This document shows positions 1 to 8,751 of a stretch of 64,000 nucleotides of DNA, piece after piece. Position numbers and translations under genes: made by a program. The first letter of the stretch is position 1. Every line of letters starts with the position of its first letter. The notes under the pieces are model-generated. The model searched no databases. It was not told the origin of the DNA and was given only the letters and a program-made list of their open reading frames with translations. The stretch comes from Streptomyces paludis (GTDB lineage Bacteria > Actinomycetota > Actinomycetes > Streptomycetales > Streptomycetaceae), in assembly GCF_003344965.1 (NCBI RefSeq), contig NZ_CP031194.1, forward strand, positions 4,960,001 through 5,024,000, in the 5' to 3' direction.

Positions 1-641
1 TCGGCGCCCGCCGGTCCCGCGTACGCCGCGATCCAGGCCCGTACGGTGGCGAAGGGCCAGGCGCGCGCGTACTCCTCCGCGCTTCCGGTGGCGAAGGCCG
101 CTGCGTACGCGGCGCTGTTCGCGAGCGCGTTGGCCTCGGCGTGCACACGCGCGCTCGCCTCGGTGTTTGTACGCGCGTAGGTCTCGCCGTAGCGTTCCGC
201 CTCGTCCTCGGACCATCCGCGCGAGCGCGCGAAGGAGGCCGCGGCCGACGAGGCCCGGGAGTACACCCGCTCGCGGGGATAGGCCAGCCGGTACACCTCG
301 CGCAGCGCCGGTTCCAGCACCGCAGACCAGGCGTCCTCGGTGATCGCCTCACCGGCCGCCGCGCGTACGTGGACCGCGCGTACGGCGTCGTGCGGGGCCC
401 GCTCCGCGCCGTGCCGGACCGCCGCCTCGGCGATCAGCTCCGCCACCGCACCGGCGTGCCAGTGGTGGACCGCGGCGAAGGGCACCTCGGTGGTGGCGGC
501 GTACGGCAGCAGCCCGTCATGGCCGCCGCCGCCCGCCGGGTCGGTGAGTGCCTCGCGGACCTGGTCCAGCCAGCTCGGTACCGAAGTGGCCGAAGTGGGC
601 GGGAGGGCTTCCGGCGGGACACGTGGTTCGGTCGTCAACAC
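1..641 (-). CDS. Hypothetical protein, 3' end outside window
   Basis: An open frame of about 213 codons runs off the left window edge. The product is rich in Ala, Glu and Tyr and begins roughly LTTEPRVPPEALPP. It contains no catalytic motif or domain that I recognise and looks soluble and helical. The likely start is TTG at 638 (GGAGG five bases upstream) or GTG at 641. It lies upstream of, and on the same strand as, the polysialyltransferase-like gene but is separated from it by a hairpin, so it is probably its own unit. Function unknown. Confidence 0.6.
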   Translation of the reverse strand, partial: MLTTEPRVPPEALPPTSATSVPSWLDQVREALTDPAGGGGHDGLLPYAATTEVPFAAVHHWHAGAVAELIAEAAVRHGAERAPHDAVRAVHVRAAAGEAITEDAWSAVLEPALREVYRLAYPRERVYSRASSAAASFARSRGWSEDEAERYGETYARTNTEASARVHAEANALANSAAYAAAFATGSAEEYARAWPFATVRAWIAAYAGPAGA

Positions 642-681
642 AGCCTCCAGCGGAATCAGCGGACGGCACATTCTGCCGTGC

Positions 682-712
682 CGGTACGGGCGCGTGAACT
701 CCGCCCGTACCG
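682..712 (-). terminator. Hairpin downstream of polysialyltransferase-like gene
   Basis: GGTACGGGCG and CGCCCGTACC form a perfect 10-bp stem around a nine-base loop, 31 bases past the stop codon of the minus-strand gene. There is no strong T run, which is usual for Streptomyces terminators. Confidence 0.5.
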
Positions 713-742
713 CACCGTGTTGACGCCCGAACCCCGGCCCGC

Positions 743-2131
743 TCAGCCCACGCCCACCCGCAGGACCGCCCGGCGCAGCTTGCGTGCGCGGCGGACCATG
801 CGGCGGGCCGCCGCGTTGCGGGGGAGGCGGGTGGCGAGTGGGCCGGGGACTCCGCCGGGGAGGCCCAGGGTGGTCAGACGGCGGCGTTTGAAGTAGCGGC
901 GTTCGCGGTCGTCCAGGGGGCCGGCGAGATAGCGCTCCGCCGACGGCCGCAGATCCGGGTGGAGTTGGGGCTGCATCACGAAGCCGACCGCCACGAGCAG
1001 CTCCTCCAGCCGGGCGTCCGGGCGGTGGGTGTCGCCGGTGCCGTATCCCTCCAGGGGCGGGAGGAGGGCGTCGACGATCGTCACCGGCACCCGGTTGCTG
1101 TTCTGGTACGGGGTGAGCCGCTCCAGCAGCAGTTCCGTGCCCGAGCGGGCCACCGGGATCCCGAAGAACTCCGACGCCGTGAACAGCGCCGTCGAGAAGC
1201 ACCCGACCACCAGCGCGGGCTTCAGCCGCAGGTAGAGCACCTCGGCGAGCAACGGCGTTTCCAGTACGGTCAGTTCGGCGCCCAGCCGGGCCGCCTCCAC
1301 CGCCAGCCGCGTCGACCACACGGCGGGCGCCGCCGGATGCGGCTTGAACACCACCCGGGTGTGCCCGAGCGCCACCGCGCCCCGCACCATCCCGATGTGC
1401 AGCTCCTCCTCCTCGGCCTCGGTGAGGATCGAGAGCGCGGAGAGATACTGACCGAGCAGCAGCGCCGGTGGTCCGGCTACCGGCTCGGCGGGTGGCGCGA
1501 CCGCGCGCCCGCTCTCCGTGTCCGCGAGCTGGTCCAGGACCCGGGTGAAGGCGTCCGTGGGGATCACCTCGGCCGGCACGCCGAACTCCCTCAGCAGCAG
1601 CGGCTTCAGACCCGGCACCAGGTCCAGATGGAGCAGCCGGCGCACCCGCTCACCGACCAGCGGCTCGATCTTCGAGCGCGTCGGGCCGTAGCTCATCAAC
1701 CCGTCCGCGTAGACGGTCAGGGGCGCGGCGGTGAAGATCTGCGCGATCGCCAGCGCCGGGTTGACCTGGAGCGACTCCACGATCAACTCGACCTCGTCGG
1801 AGCCGAGTTGCCAGGACAGCCGCAAGTACCTCTCCCAGAGCGGGATGTCGTCGGGCCTCGGCGACCAGGCGCCCGGGTGGAACGGCGCGATCGTCCCGTT
1901 CCACGACACCAGGTCGTCGAACCGGCCGCGCAGCCGCTCGAACCCGGGCATCTCGTCGACGTCCGGGGTCAGTTCGGGCGTGCCCGTGGTGTTGCAGACG
2001 ACCAGCACCCGCCGGCCGGCCGGGCGGAAGAGGCCCGCGTCGAGCGCGGCGGCCAGCGTGGCCGCGCCGTAGAGGGTGGAGGCGCAGAAGATCTGGGTGG
2101 TGGTATGCGGTGTTGTCGAGGGATTCGTCAT
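743..2131 (-). CDS. Polysialyltransferase-like glycosyltransferase
   Basis: A 462-aa protein beginning MTNPSTTPHTTTQIFCASTLYGAATLAAAL. The N-terminal 'FCASTLYGAATLAAAL' segment and the later 'VVFKPHPAAP' motif match the alpha-2,8-polysialyltransferase-like family (POLYST) common in Streptomyces. Such enzymes add nonulosonic acid residues from a CMP-activated donor at the cytoplasmic face. The start is ATG at 2131, which overlaps the stop of the upstream GT2 gene as ATGA. The frame is open further upstream, but that extension only overlaps the GT2 gene. Its neighbours make CMP-activated sugar, so a role in polymerising a sialic-acid-like wall polymer is inferred. Acceptor and donor are not proven. 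Confidence 0.8.
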   Translation of the reverse strand: MTNPSTTPHTTTQIFCASTLYGAATLAAALDAGLFRPAGRRVLVVCNTTGTPELTPDVDEMPGFERLRGRFDDLVSWNGTIAPFHPGAWSPRPDDIPLWERYLRLSWQLGSDEVELIVESLQVNPALAIAQIFTAAPLTVYADGLMSYGPTRSKIEPLVGERVRRLLHLDLVPGLKPLLLREFGVPAEVIPTDAFTRVLDQLADTESGRAVAPPAEPVAGPPALLLGQYLSALSILTEAEEEELHIGMVRGAVALGHTRVVFKPHPAAPAVWSTRLAVEAARLGAELTVLETPLLAEVLYLRLKPALVVGCFSTALFTASEFFGIPVARSGTELLLERLTPYQNSNRVPVTIVDALLPPLEGYGTGDTHRPDARLEELLVAVGFVMQPQLHPDLRPSAERYLAGPLDDRERRYFKRRRLTTLGLPGGVPGPLATRLPRNAAARRMVRRARKLRRAVLRVGVG

Positions 2132-3144
2132 CAGGCCGCTGCCTCTCCGGTCGAGGCGGGGGCGGCCGTCGCGCCCGTACCGGACGACATCCGGCGCCGT
2201 AGCTTCCGCAGCTGGTCCGAGCGGTCGAGATCCATCGTGTCCAGCGCTTCCTTCAGCAGATCCTGCGGCAGCCGCTTCAGCGCGCCCGCGCTCAGCGCGC
2301 GCAACTGCCGCGCCACGGCCGGTTCGAAGCGGTCCTTCGCCGCCAGATGGTGGGCGATGATCGCGCAGTACGTCCGTACGGCCTTCGGCAGGAAGCGGTC
2401 CGCCTCCGGGTCGGCCGATGTCTCCGCGATCACCTGGTCGAACGCCCGGATGAAGTCGAGCTGCCGCACATCGCCGATCTGCGTGAGCGACGAGGCGACC
2501 CCGCGCCGGTAGAACACCCCGAGCAGCGTCCCGGACACGGCGAACGACTCCGCCTCCCGGTGCAGCCGCCAGATCCACGGCCGGTCCTCGGCCGTACGCA
2601 GCCCGTCCGTGAAGTGCAGCAGCCCCCGCTCCAGCAGCCGCCGGTGGTAGACGCCCGCCCAGGCGTACGCGTAGTCGACGGAGGTGGTCCGGGCGACGGG
2701 GAGGATCGCGTCCCGGGGGTTCAGCACCTCGTCGCGCCGGCCGACCGGGACGCGGTGGACCGTACGCGCCCTGGCGGTGAACTGGACATGGTCCGTACGG
2801 ACGAAATCGCAGCCCAGGCCCTCGGCGGCGGCGACCAGCCGGGCGTAGTAGCCGGGTGTCACCCAGTCGTCGCCGTCGAGGAAGGTGACGTACTCGCCGC
2901 GCGCCGCGTCCAGGCCCGTATTGCGCGCGGTGGCCAGTCCTCCGTTCCGTTCGTGTCTCAGCAGGACCGCCCCCGGGAGATCACGCACAGCCCGTTCCAG
3001 TATTTCCGGGGTGGCGTCGGTCGAACAATCGTCGACCAGCAGGAATTCGAAGTCCTCGCGCGTATTCGCGCGCAGGCTCCGCAGGGTTTCGAGGGCGTAT
3101 GTCTGCACGTTGTAGAACGGCACGACAACAGAGAGCTTGACCAC
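2131..3144 (-). CDS. Family 2 glycosyltransferase
   Basis: A 337-aa GT-A fold enzyme. The N-terminus LSVVVPFYNVQTYALETLRSL, the 'LLVDDCSTDATPEIL' nucleotide-binding segment and the DXD-like 'FLDGDDWVTPGYY' near residue 93 are typical of GT2. The C-terminal half is helical and ends in a charged, Ala-rich tail. There is no transmembrane segment, so it is probably cytosolic or membrane-peripheral. It is translationally coupled to the downstream polysialyltransferase-like gene and divergent from the DUF6716 gene. It likely adds a neutral sugar or primes the same wall glycopolymer (inference). Confidence 0.85.
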   Translation of the reverse strand: MVKLSVVVPFYNVQTYALETLRSLRANTREDFEFLLVDDCSTDATPEILERAVRDLPGAVLLRHERNGGLATARNTGLDAARGEYVTFLDGDDWVTPGYYARLVAAAEGLGCDFVRTDHVQFTARARTVHRVPVGRRDEVLNPRDAILPVARTTSVDYAYAWAGVYHRRLLERGLLHFTDGLRTAEDRPWIWRLHREAESFAVSGTLLGVFYRRGVASSLTQIGDVRQLDFIRAFDQVIAETSADPEADRFLPKAVRTYCAIIAHHLAAKDRFEPAVARQLRALSAGALKRLPQDLLKEALDTMDLDRSDQLRKLRRRMSSGTGATAAPASTGEAAA

Positions 3145-3319
3145 CGTACGACGTTAAACGGCGGCCGGTCCTTCTGCCCGACATCCGCACGCATGCCAGG
3201 TGAACGGCGGGTGGCGGGACCGTGAATCCGGCCTGTGACGCCATTCGTAGAGGTTCTGTTAACCCTTTATTGCGGTTGAGTTGGGCCGCGGCACGAAATG
3301 GCTTCCTAACGTCCGTGTC
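3145..3319. promoter_or_regulatory. Divergent promoter region of the glycopolymer cluster
   Basis: These 175 bases separate the minus-strand GT2/POLYST pair from the plus-strand sugar-synthesis genes and must carry both promoters. The centre (around 3255-3275) is AT-richer than its surroundings. No operator palindrome stands out. Confidence 0.4.
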
Positions 3320-4663
3320 GTGCCTTCATCCACCAGCGGAGCGGTCCGGGTCGCCGTACTCGCCGATTCCGACACCCGATGGAAATGGGGTGCGCTGACC
3401 GCGCGCCGCATTGCCACGGACAGTTCCCGCGGCTCCGTCGAGCTGAGCGGCTTTCTGCTGCGCGGCCGGGCCACCCCCACCGCCCGGCAGCTCGACGAGG
3501 TCGGCGCGGCGGCGGACGCCCTGCGGGAGGTCACCGGGATCGGGTTCCTGAAGGAGCTGCGCGAGGGCGCGTACGACGTCGTCGTGCTGGCCCTCGTCGG
3601 CGGCGCCGTCCAGGCCATGCTGCACGGGATCGCCGCGCTGGGCATGGAGCGGCGGCCCGTCGTCGTCACCGGCTATGTCGGTGTCGTCTACGAGAAGCTC
3701 TCCGACGGGCTGCTGCTGCGGCACGGCGCGGACATCGTCCTCGCCAACTCCCGTTACGACGCACAGCGGTTCCGCGGCGTCTACACGGGCGTCGGCGCCG
3801 ATGACTCCGCCGTCACCGAGGCGGCCCTGCCGTTCCTCGGCGGCGAGCGCTACCGCGCCGAGGAGGGCCGCGACACACTCGTCCTCGCCGCCCAGCCGTC
3901 CGTACCGGCCACCCGCGCCGACCGCGCCTACCTGCTGCGCCGCATGGTCGAGCACGCCCGGCTGCACCCGGGCCGCGAGGTGCTGCTGAAGCTGCGGTCC
4001 AAGCCCGGCGAGCACACCACGCATGTCGAGGAGTTCCCGTACCAGCGGCTCGCCGAGAAGGTCCCCGGCGGGCTGCCGCCCAACTTCCGTCTGGTGTACG
4101 GCAACATGGGCGAGGTTCTGGACCGGACGGACCTGCTGGTCACCGTCTCGTCCACGGCCGCGCTCGAAGCCCTCCACCGGTCCATCCCGACCGCGATCCT
4201 CACCGACTTCGGGATCCGCGAGCCGCTCGGCAACCACCACTTCCTCGGCTCCGGCTGTCTGGCCTCCTGGGACCAGCTGGACGGCGGCGGGCGCCCGCGC
4301 GCCGACGCCGTCTGGGCCGACCGGCAGGGCGTCGCCGCCGACGGTACGTACGCCACCGCCTTCGACGAGGCCCGCGCGCATCTGGCGAAGCTGCTCGAAG
4401 CCCGGTCCGCCGGGTCCGGGCTCCCGCCGATCGCCCCGTACTACACGGCCACCACCGCACCCGGCTATCTGCCGGGCCTGCTCGCCCGCTACCACCTGGC
4501 CGCCGACGGCACGGCGCTCGCGTCGTCCCGTACGGCCAGGGACGAGCCGGCCGGCGGGCTGCGGCGCGTGGTGCGCGAGGCGGTACGGGGGGCGGCGCGC
4601 GGGGCGTACCGGCACGGTGTGCAGCGCGTGGCCCCCGTCATCCGCCGGATGGGCGAGCTGTGA
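3320..4663 (+). CDS. DUF6716 putative glycosyltransferase
   Basis: About 447 aa from GTG at 3320. The frame is open back to 3281, but family members begin close to 'VRVAVLADSDTRWKWG'. The protein has two Rossmann-like halves. 'VLANSRYDAQRF' and the later 'TDLLVTVSSTAALEAL' plus 'TDFGIREPLGNHHF' resemble donor-binding regions of GT-B glycosyltransferases. The DUF6716 assignment is from memory of Streptomyces proteins that sit beside NeuA/NeuB genes. It is first in a plus-strand series with the CMP-sugar synthetase, the NeuB-type synthase and a second POLYST-like gene, so it probably acts on the same polymer. Confidence 0.7.
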   Translation: MPSSTSGAVRVAVLADSDTRWKWGALTARRIATDSSRGSVELSGFLLRGRATPTARQLDEVGAAADALREVTGIGFLKELREGAYDVVVLALVGGAVQAMLHGIAALGMERRPVVVTGYVGVVYEKLSDGLLLRHGADIVLANSRYDAQRFRGVYTGVGADDSAVTEAALPFLGGERYRAEEGRDTLVLAAQPSVPATRADRAYLLRRMVEHARLHPGREVLLKLRSKPGEHTTHVEEFPYQRLAEKVPGGLPPNFRLVYGNMGEVLDRTDLLVTVSSTAALEALHRSIPTAILTDFGIREPLGNHHFLGSGCLASWDQLDGGGRPRADAVWADRQGVAADGTYATAFDEARAHLAKLLEARSAGSGLPPIAPYYTATTAPGYLPGLLARYHLAADGTALASSRTARDEPAGGLRRVVREAVRGAARGAYRHGVQRVAPVIRRMGEL

Positions 4664-4730
4664 CCGGCCCCCGTAACGGCCGCCTGCCCGGTGCGGGCGG
4701 CGTACCCACTCAACCCCCTACGGAGCACTC

Positions 4731-6005
4731 ATGACCGTCCTCGCGGTGATCCCCGCACGCGGCGGGTCCAAGGGCGTCCCCGCCAAGAACCTCGCGCCCG
4801 TCGGCGGCGTCCCGCTGGTCGTCCGCGCCGTCCGCGCCGCCCTGGCGGCCCGGTACGTGACCGATGTCGTCGTCTCCACGGACGACGCGGCCATCGCGGA
4901 CGCGGCCCGTACCGCCGGCGCCGAGGTCGTCCAGCGGCCCGCCGCCATCGCGGGCGACACCGCGACCAGCGAGGCCGCCGTCCTGCACGCGATGGACGCG
5001 TACGAGCTGATGCGCGGGGTGGCCGCCGAGGTCGTCCTGCTCGTACAGGCGACCAGCCCGTTCCTGACCTCGGGCGATCTGGACGGCGTGGTCACGGCCG
5101 TGATCGAGGACGGCGCCGACACCGCGCTGACGGTCGCGCCGACACACGGCTTCCTCTGGCGCGAGACCGGTGGTCGGGAGACGGGCGGTCGCGGGTCGGG
5201 CGGCCATGCGTCAGTCGGCGCTAACGGTGTCGGTGTCAACCACGACAAGGCGAACCGCCCGCGCCGCCAGGACCGCGAGCAGGAGTACCTGGAGACCGGC
5301 GCCGCCTACGCGATGCGCGCCGACGGCTTCCGCGCGGCGCGCCACCGCTTCTTCGGCCGTACCGCGCTCGTACGCACCGACGCCGCCCGCGTCCTGGAGA
5401 TCGACGACCCGCACGACCTGGCCCGCGCCCGCGCGCTCGCCCCACTGGTCGAACCGCCCACGCTGCCGGCGCGCGGCGACATCGACGCCGTCGTCCTCGA
5501 CTTCGACGGCACACAGACCGACGACAAGGTCCTCATCGACGCGGACGGCCGCGAGATCGTCGCCGTGCACCGCGGCGACGGGCTCGGCATCGCCGCGCTG
5601 CGCCGCTCCGGGCTGAAGCTGCTCACGCTCTCCACCGAGCGCAACCCGGTCGTCGCCGCCCGCGCCCGCAAGCTCGACATCCCCGTCCTCCACGGCATCG
5701 ACCGCAAGGACGTGGCGCTCAAGCAGTGGTGCGACGAGCAGGGCATCGCACCCGAGCGCGTGCTGTACGTCGGCAACGACGTCAACGACCTCCCCTGCTT
5801 CGACGTGGCCGGCTGGCCGGTGGCCGTGGCGAACGCGCACGGCTCCGTACGGTCCGCCGCGCGCGCGGTGACCACGACGGCGGGCGGCGAGGGCGCGATC
5901 CGCGAGATCGCGGCCTGGCTGCTCGGCCCCACGCTCCGGACCACCGAAGGCACCACCTCCCCTTACACCTCCACTCCCAGCCTCACCCCCACCCCCAACA
6001 TCTAA
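4731..6005 (+). CDS. CMP-nonulosonate synthetase fused to HAD phosphatase
   Basis: A 424-aa bifunctional protein. Residues 1-240 are an acylneuraminate cytidylyltransferase domain with the P-loop-like IPARGGSKGVPAKN near the N-terminus, which activates a sialic-acid-type sugar with CTP. Residues 250-400 form a HAD/KdsC-like phosphatase with DFDGTQTDD (nucleophile Asp), a later Lys and 'YVGNDVNDLPCF'. That domain fits dephosphorylation of a 9-phosphate intermediate before activation. A Gly/Arg-rich insert (RETGGRETGGRG) expands the cytidylyltransferase part, and the C-terminus is a low-complexity Thr/Pro/Ser tail. It lies 10 bp upstream of the NeuB-type gene. The product is probably CMP-Kdn, because no aminosugar-modifying enzymes are nearby. 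Confidence 0.88.
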   Translation: MTVLAVIPARGGSKGVPAKNLAPVGGVPLVVRAVRAALAARYVTDVVVSTDDAAIADAARTAGAEVVQRPAAIAGDTATSEAAVLHAMDAYELMRGVAAEVVLLVQATSPFLTSGDLDGVVTAVIEDGADTALTVAPTHGFLWRETGGRETGGRGSGGHASVGANGVGVNHDKANRPRRQDREQEYLETGAAYAMRADGFRAARHRFFGRTALVRTDAARVLEIDDPHDLARARALAPLVEPPTLPARGDIDAVVLDFDGTQTDDKVLIDADGREIVAVHRGDGLGIAALRRSGLKLLTLSTERNPVVAARARKLDIPVLHGIDRKDVALKQWCDEQGIAPERVLYVGNDVNDLPCFDVAGWPVAVANAHGSVRSAARAVTTTAGGEGAIREIAAWLLGPTLRTTEGTTSPYTSTPSLTPTPNI

Positions 6006-6015
6006 GGACAGTTCC

Positions 6016-6951
6016 ATGAGCACCAACGCCACCTCCCGCCTGCGCACCCTCGGCACGCGGACCGCGGGTCCCGGCCGGCCTGTCTATGTCACGGGTGAGA
6101 TCGGCATCAACCACAACGGCGACCTCGACAACGCCCTCGCGCTGATCGACGTGGCCGCCGAGGCGGGCTGCGACGCGGTCAAGTTCCAGAAGCGCACGCC
6201 GGAGATCTGCACCCCGCGCGACCAGTGGGACATCGAGCGCGACACCCCCTGGGGCCGGATGACGTACATCGACTACCGCCACCGCGTCGAGTTCGGCGAG
6301 GACGAGTACCGCACCATCGCCGAGCACTGCGCCAAGCGCGGCATCGACTGGTTCGCCTCCCCGTGGGACACCGAGGCCGTCGCCTTCCTGGAGAAGTTCG
6401 ACGTCCCCGCCCACAAGGTCGCCTCCGCCTCCCTCACGGACGACGAGCTGCTGCGCGCCCTGCGCGCCACCGGCCGGACGATCATCCTCTCCACCGGCAT
6501 GTCCACGCCGAAGCAGATCCGTCACGCGGTCGAGGTTCTCGGCAGTGACAACATCCTGCTCTGCCACGCGACTTCGACGTACCCGGCCAAGGCCGAGGAG
6601 CTGAACCTGCGGGTGATCAACACCCTTCAGGCCGAGTACCCGAACGTCCCGATCGGCTACAGCGGCCACGAGACCGGCCTTCAGACCACTCTGGCCGCCG
6701 TCGCCCTCGGCGCCGCGTTCATCGAGCGCCACATCACCCTCGACCGCGCCATGTGGGGCTCCGACCAGGCCGCCTCCGTCGAGCCGGGCGGCCTCACCCG
6801 CCTCGTCCGCGACATCCGCACCATCGAGGCGTCCCTCGGTGACGGTGTCAAGAAGGTCTACGAGTCGGAGCTGGGCCCGATGAAGAAGCTGCGCCGTGTC
6901 ACGGGCGTCGTCGCGGAGTCCGCCGAGTCCGCCGAGCCGGTCGCGGTCTAG
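6016..6951 (+). CDS. NeuB-family nonulosonic acid synthase
   Basis: A 311-aa TIM-barrel enzyme that condenses phosphoenolpyruvate with a hexose or hexosamine to give a nine-carbon keto acid. Visible family motifs are EIGINHNGDLDNA, DAVKFQKRTPE, ILSTGMSTPKQI, CHATSTYPAK and GYSGHETG. It lacks the C-terminal SAF (antifreeze-like) domain of full-length NeuB, as in short actinobacterial homologues. Together with the fused NeuA/phosphatase it supplies the activated sugar. Members of this Streptomyces group are reported to make Kdn for teichulosonic acid (family knowledge). The substrate cannot be read from the sequence. Confidence 0.88.
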   Translation: MSTNATSRLRTLGTRTAGPGRPVYVTGEIGINHNGDLDNALALIDVAAEAGCDAVKFQKRTPEICTPRDQWDIERDTPWGRMTYIDYRHRVEFGEDEYRTIAEHCAKRGIDWFASPWDTEAVAFLEKFDVPAHKVASASLTDDELLRALRATGRTIILSTGMSTPKQIRHAVEVLGSDNILLCHATSTYPAKAEELNLRVINTLQAEYPNVPIGYSGHETGLQTTLAAVALGAAFIERHITLDRAMWGSDQAASVEPGGLTRLVRDIRTIEASLGDGVKKVYESELGPMKKLRRVTGVVAESAESAEPVAV

Positions 6952-6955
6952 CGCC

Positions 6956-8047
6956 ATGACCACCGAAGGTGGGGACCGTACCCGTACTCGTAACTCCGCA
7001 CCCGCACCCGCACCCGCGATCGCCTTCGTGGAGAGCCCGGTTCAGCTGCTCAACGTGCTGGAGTGGGCGGACGCGAGCGGTACGGGTGAGGAACTGACCC
7101 TGGTCGTCCTGTCGCCCACCGACCCCATGTCGCGCGGCCAGCTCCGCCGGATGGCCGAGCTGGCCCGCGACGCGGGTTTCACCGTGCGCTGGCAGGAGGC
7201 GCGCGGGGGCGCGGGCGCGCCGCTGAAGACGGTGCGCGAGCTGGCGCCGATGCTGCGCGCGAGCGACCGGATCGTGATCGGCGACCCGTTCTCCCGCTAC
7301 GTACAACTGCTGCTGACCCTGGTCGGCGGCAAGGCCCTGACGGTCGTCGACGACGGCACGGCGACGATGGAGTTCATCGGCCAGATCGCACGCGGCGAAC
7401 GGCTGGTGCGCTGGCACCGGCGCGGCAGCCGATCGCCCCGGGAACTGGTCCTGGCGCCCGTCACGGCGGTCGCCCGGCGCCGGCTGACACCGTCGGCCGC
7501 CCGTACGGTCGAGGTCTTCACGTCGATGCCGGTCGAGGAGGTGCCCGAGGGCATCACCGTGACCCCCAACGACTTCGCCTGGACCCGCGCCTCCTTCGGC
7601 CCGCCGCGGATCTCGGCGAGCGCGGACATGGTCGGCACCTCGCTGGTCGAGACGGGCGTGGTCGACGCCGACCAGTACACCGAGGCCGTCATCGCCCTGG
7701 CCCGCACCCACAACGCGACGCGCTACTTCGCCCACCGCCGCGAGAACGTCGACAAGCTCCACAAACTGCACGCGGCGACCGGCCTGGAGATCGTCCGCCC
7801 GGACCTCCCGCTGGAACTGATAGCGCGCCGCGGCCCCATCGGCCGCACGATCCTGAGCTTCCCGTCGACCGTGGTCCACACCCTCCCCCTGGCCCTGGCG
7901 GGCACGGGCGTACGGGTCGCGGTCTGCGACATAGCCCCGGAGTGGCTCCGCGAAACAGCCTCCCCCCGAGCCCCCGGCTTCCTGGCAGTCGTCACCGGCA
8001 CCGCCCGAGACGTCCACAGACTGCCCCGCCTACCGTCCCCGGCGTAA
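6956..8047 (+). CDS. Second polysialyltransferase-like protein
   Basis: A 363-aa protein from ATG at 6956, four bases after the NeuB-type stop. After an Ala/Pro-rich start, 'IAFVESPVQLLNVLEW' is the typical beginning of the polysialyltransferase/GT52-like fold. 'DDGTATMEFIGQIARGE' and 'YFAHRRENVDKLHKL' follow in the expected order, and 'LSFPSTVVHTLPLAL' lies near the C-terminus. It is the last gene of the plus-strand sugar operon and ends at a strong hairpin. With the minus-strand paralogue at 743 it may share chain initiation and elongation. Confidence 0.75.
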   Translation: MTTEGGDRTRTRNSAPAPAPAIAFVESPVQLLNVLEWADASGTGEELTLVVLSPTDPMSRGQLRRMAELARDAGFTVRWQEARGGAGAPLKTVRELAPMLRASDRIVIGDPFSRYVQLLLTLVGGKALTVVDDGTATMEFIGQIARGERLVRWHRRGSRSPRELVLAPVTAVARRRLTPSAARTVEVFTSMPVEEVPEGITVTPNDFAWTRASFGPPRISASADMVGTSLVETGVVDADQYTEAVIALARTHNATRYFAHRRENVDKLHKLHAATGLEIVRPDLPLELIARRGPIGRTILSFPSTVVHTLPLALAGTGVRVAVCDIAPEWLRETASPRAPGFLAVVTGTARDVHRLPRLPSPA

Positions 8048-8065
8048 CACCGGCCCCGCCCGATC

Positions 8066-8094
8066 CGGCCCGTCACCGCTCCGGTGACGGGCCG
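8066..8094. terminator. Bidirectional terminator hairpin
   Basis: CGGCCCGTCACC and GGTGACGGGCCG form a perfect 12-bp stem with a five-base loop, between the convergent sugar operon and the acetyltransferase remnant. The same stem recurs at 13184-13220. Confidence 0.75.
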
Positions 8095-8101
8095 GCCGCC
8101 G

Positions 8102-8751
8102 TCACCCGGGCAGCCGGGGAGTGATGACGGAGGGACCGGTGAACTCCTTCGCGAGGGCGTCCATGAGGACCTCGTCGCAGACCTGTCCCAGCCAGTAGCC
8201 GGACTCCCGGAGGGTTCCCGCCGAGCGGAATCCGGCCTTCTCATAGGCGCGTACACCGGCGGTGTTCGGGGCGAGGACCTTGAGCCAGACCATGCGCAGA
8301 TTGGTGACGTGGAAGGCGTAGTCGAGCGTCAGCCGGGTCGCCGCCGCACCGAGTCCGTGCCCCCGCGCCTCCGGGGCCAGCATGATGACGTACTCGGCGG
8401 TCCGTACGAGTGGTCCGGCAGGAGCGTGGTGACTCCGGCCGGGACGGGGGTGCCCGAGGACAGGTCGTAGACGGTGAACCGGATGTTCTCGCCCCGGAGT
8501 TGATGGGCCATCCCCTCGGTACGGGCTTCGAGGGACTCGGGTGCCTGCCTTCCGTAACCGACGAGCAGGGCAGGATCCTGTTCCCAGCGCCAGTAGGTCT
8601 CGGCCAGGTCGGTGTGGTAGGGGCCTAGGGCGCAGGTGTCGGTGCCGATCCACAGGATCGGGTCAGGGCCGGTGCTGATGAGGGTCTCCGATGGTGAGGA
8701 CGGGCGTATGGGCGAGCGTGGAGGGCGGTTCCGCGACGGGCGTGCCGTCAA
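8102..8751 (-). pseudogene. GNAT acetyltransferase, frameshifted (lasso-tailoring type)
   Basis: Two overlapping frames together encode one GNAT. The N-terminal part (WIGTDTCALGPYHTDLAETYWRW...) reads to 'TTLLPDHS'. The C-terminal part resumes in another frame as 'VRTAEYVIMLAPEARGHGLG', the acetyl-CoA-binding motif, followed by 'VLAPNTAGVRAYEKAGF'. One base appears to be missing near 8407, within CACTCGTACGG on the coding strand. The 5' end overlaps the lasso synthetase gene by about 90 bases, and no canonical start lies closer. Its position matches the acetyltransferase of the acetylated lasso peptide albusnodin (from memory). Either tailoring is lost or there is a sequencing error. Confidence 0.75.

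Noticed and set aside
169..180. GTACGCGCGTAG, an 11/12 match to the nucleoside operator
   Set aside because: It lies inside the coding region of the first gene, far from any nucleoside gene start, and such GTACGCGCGT strings are common in this GC-rich coding DNA.
743..2578. Long 611-codon frame upstream-extending the polysialyltransferase-like gene
   Set aside because: The upstream part overlaps the GT2 gene and is Arg/Gly-rich noise. The ATGA-coupled start at 2131 fits.
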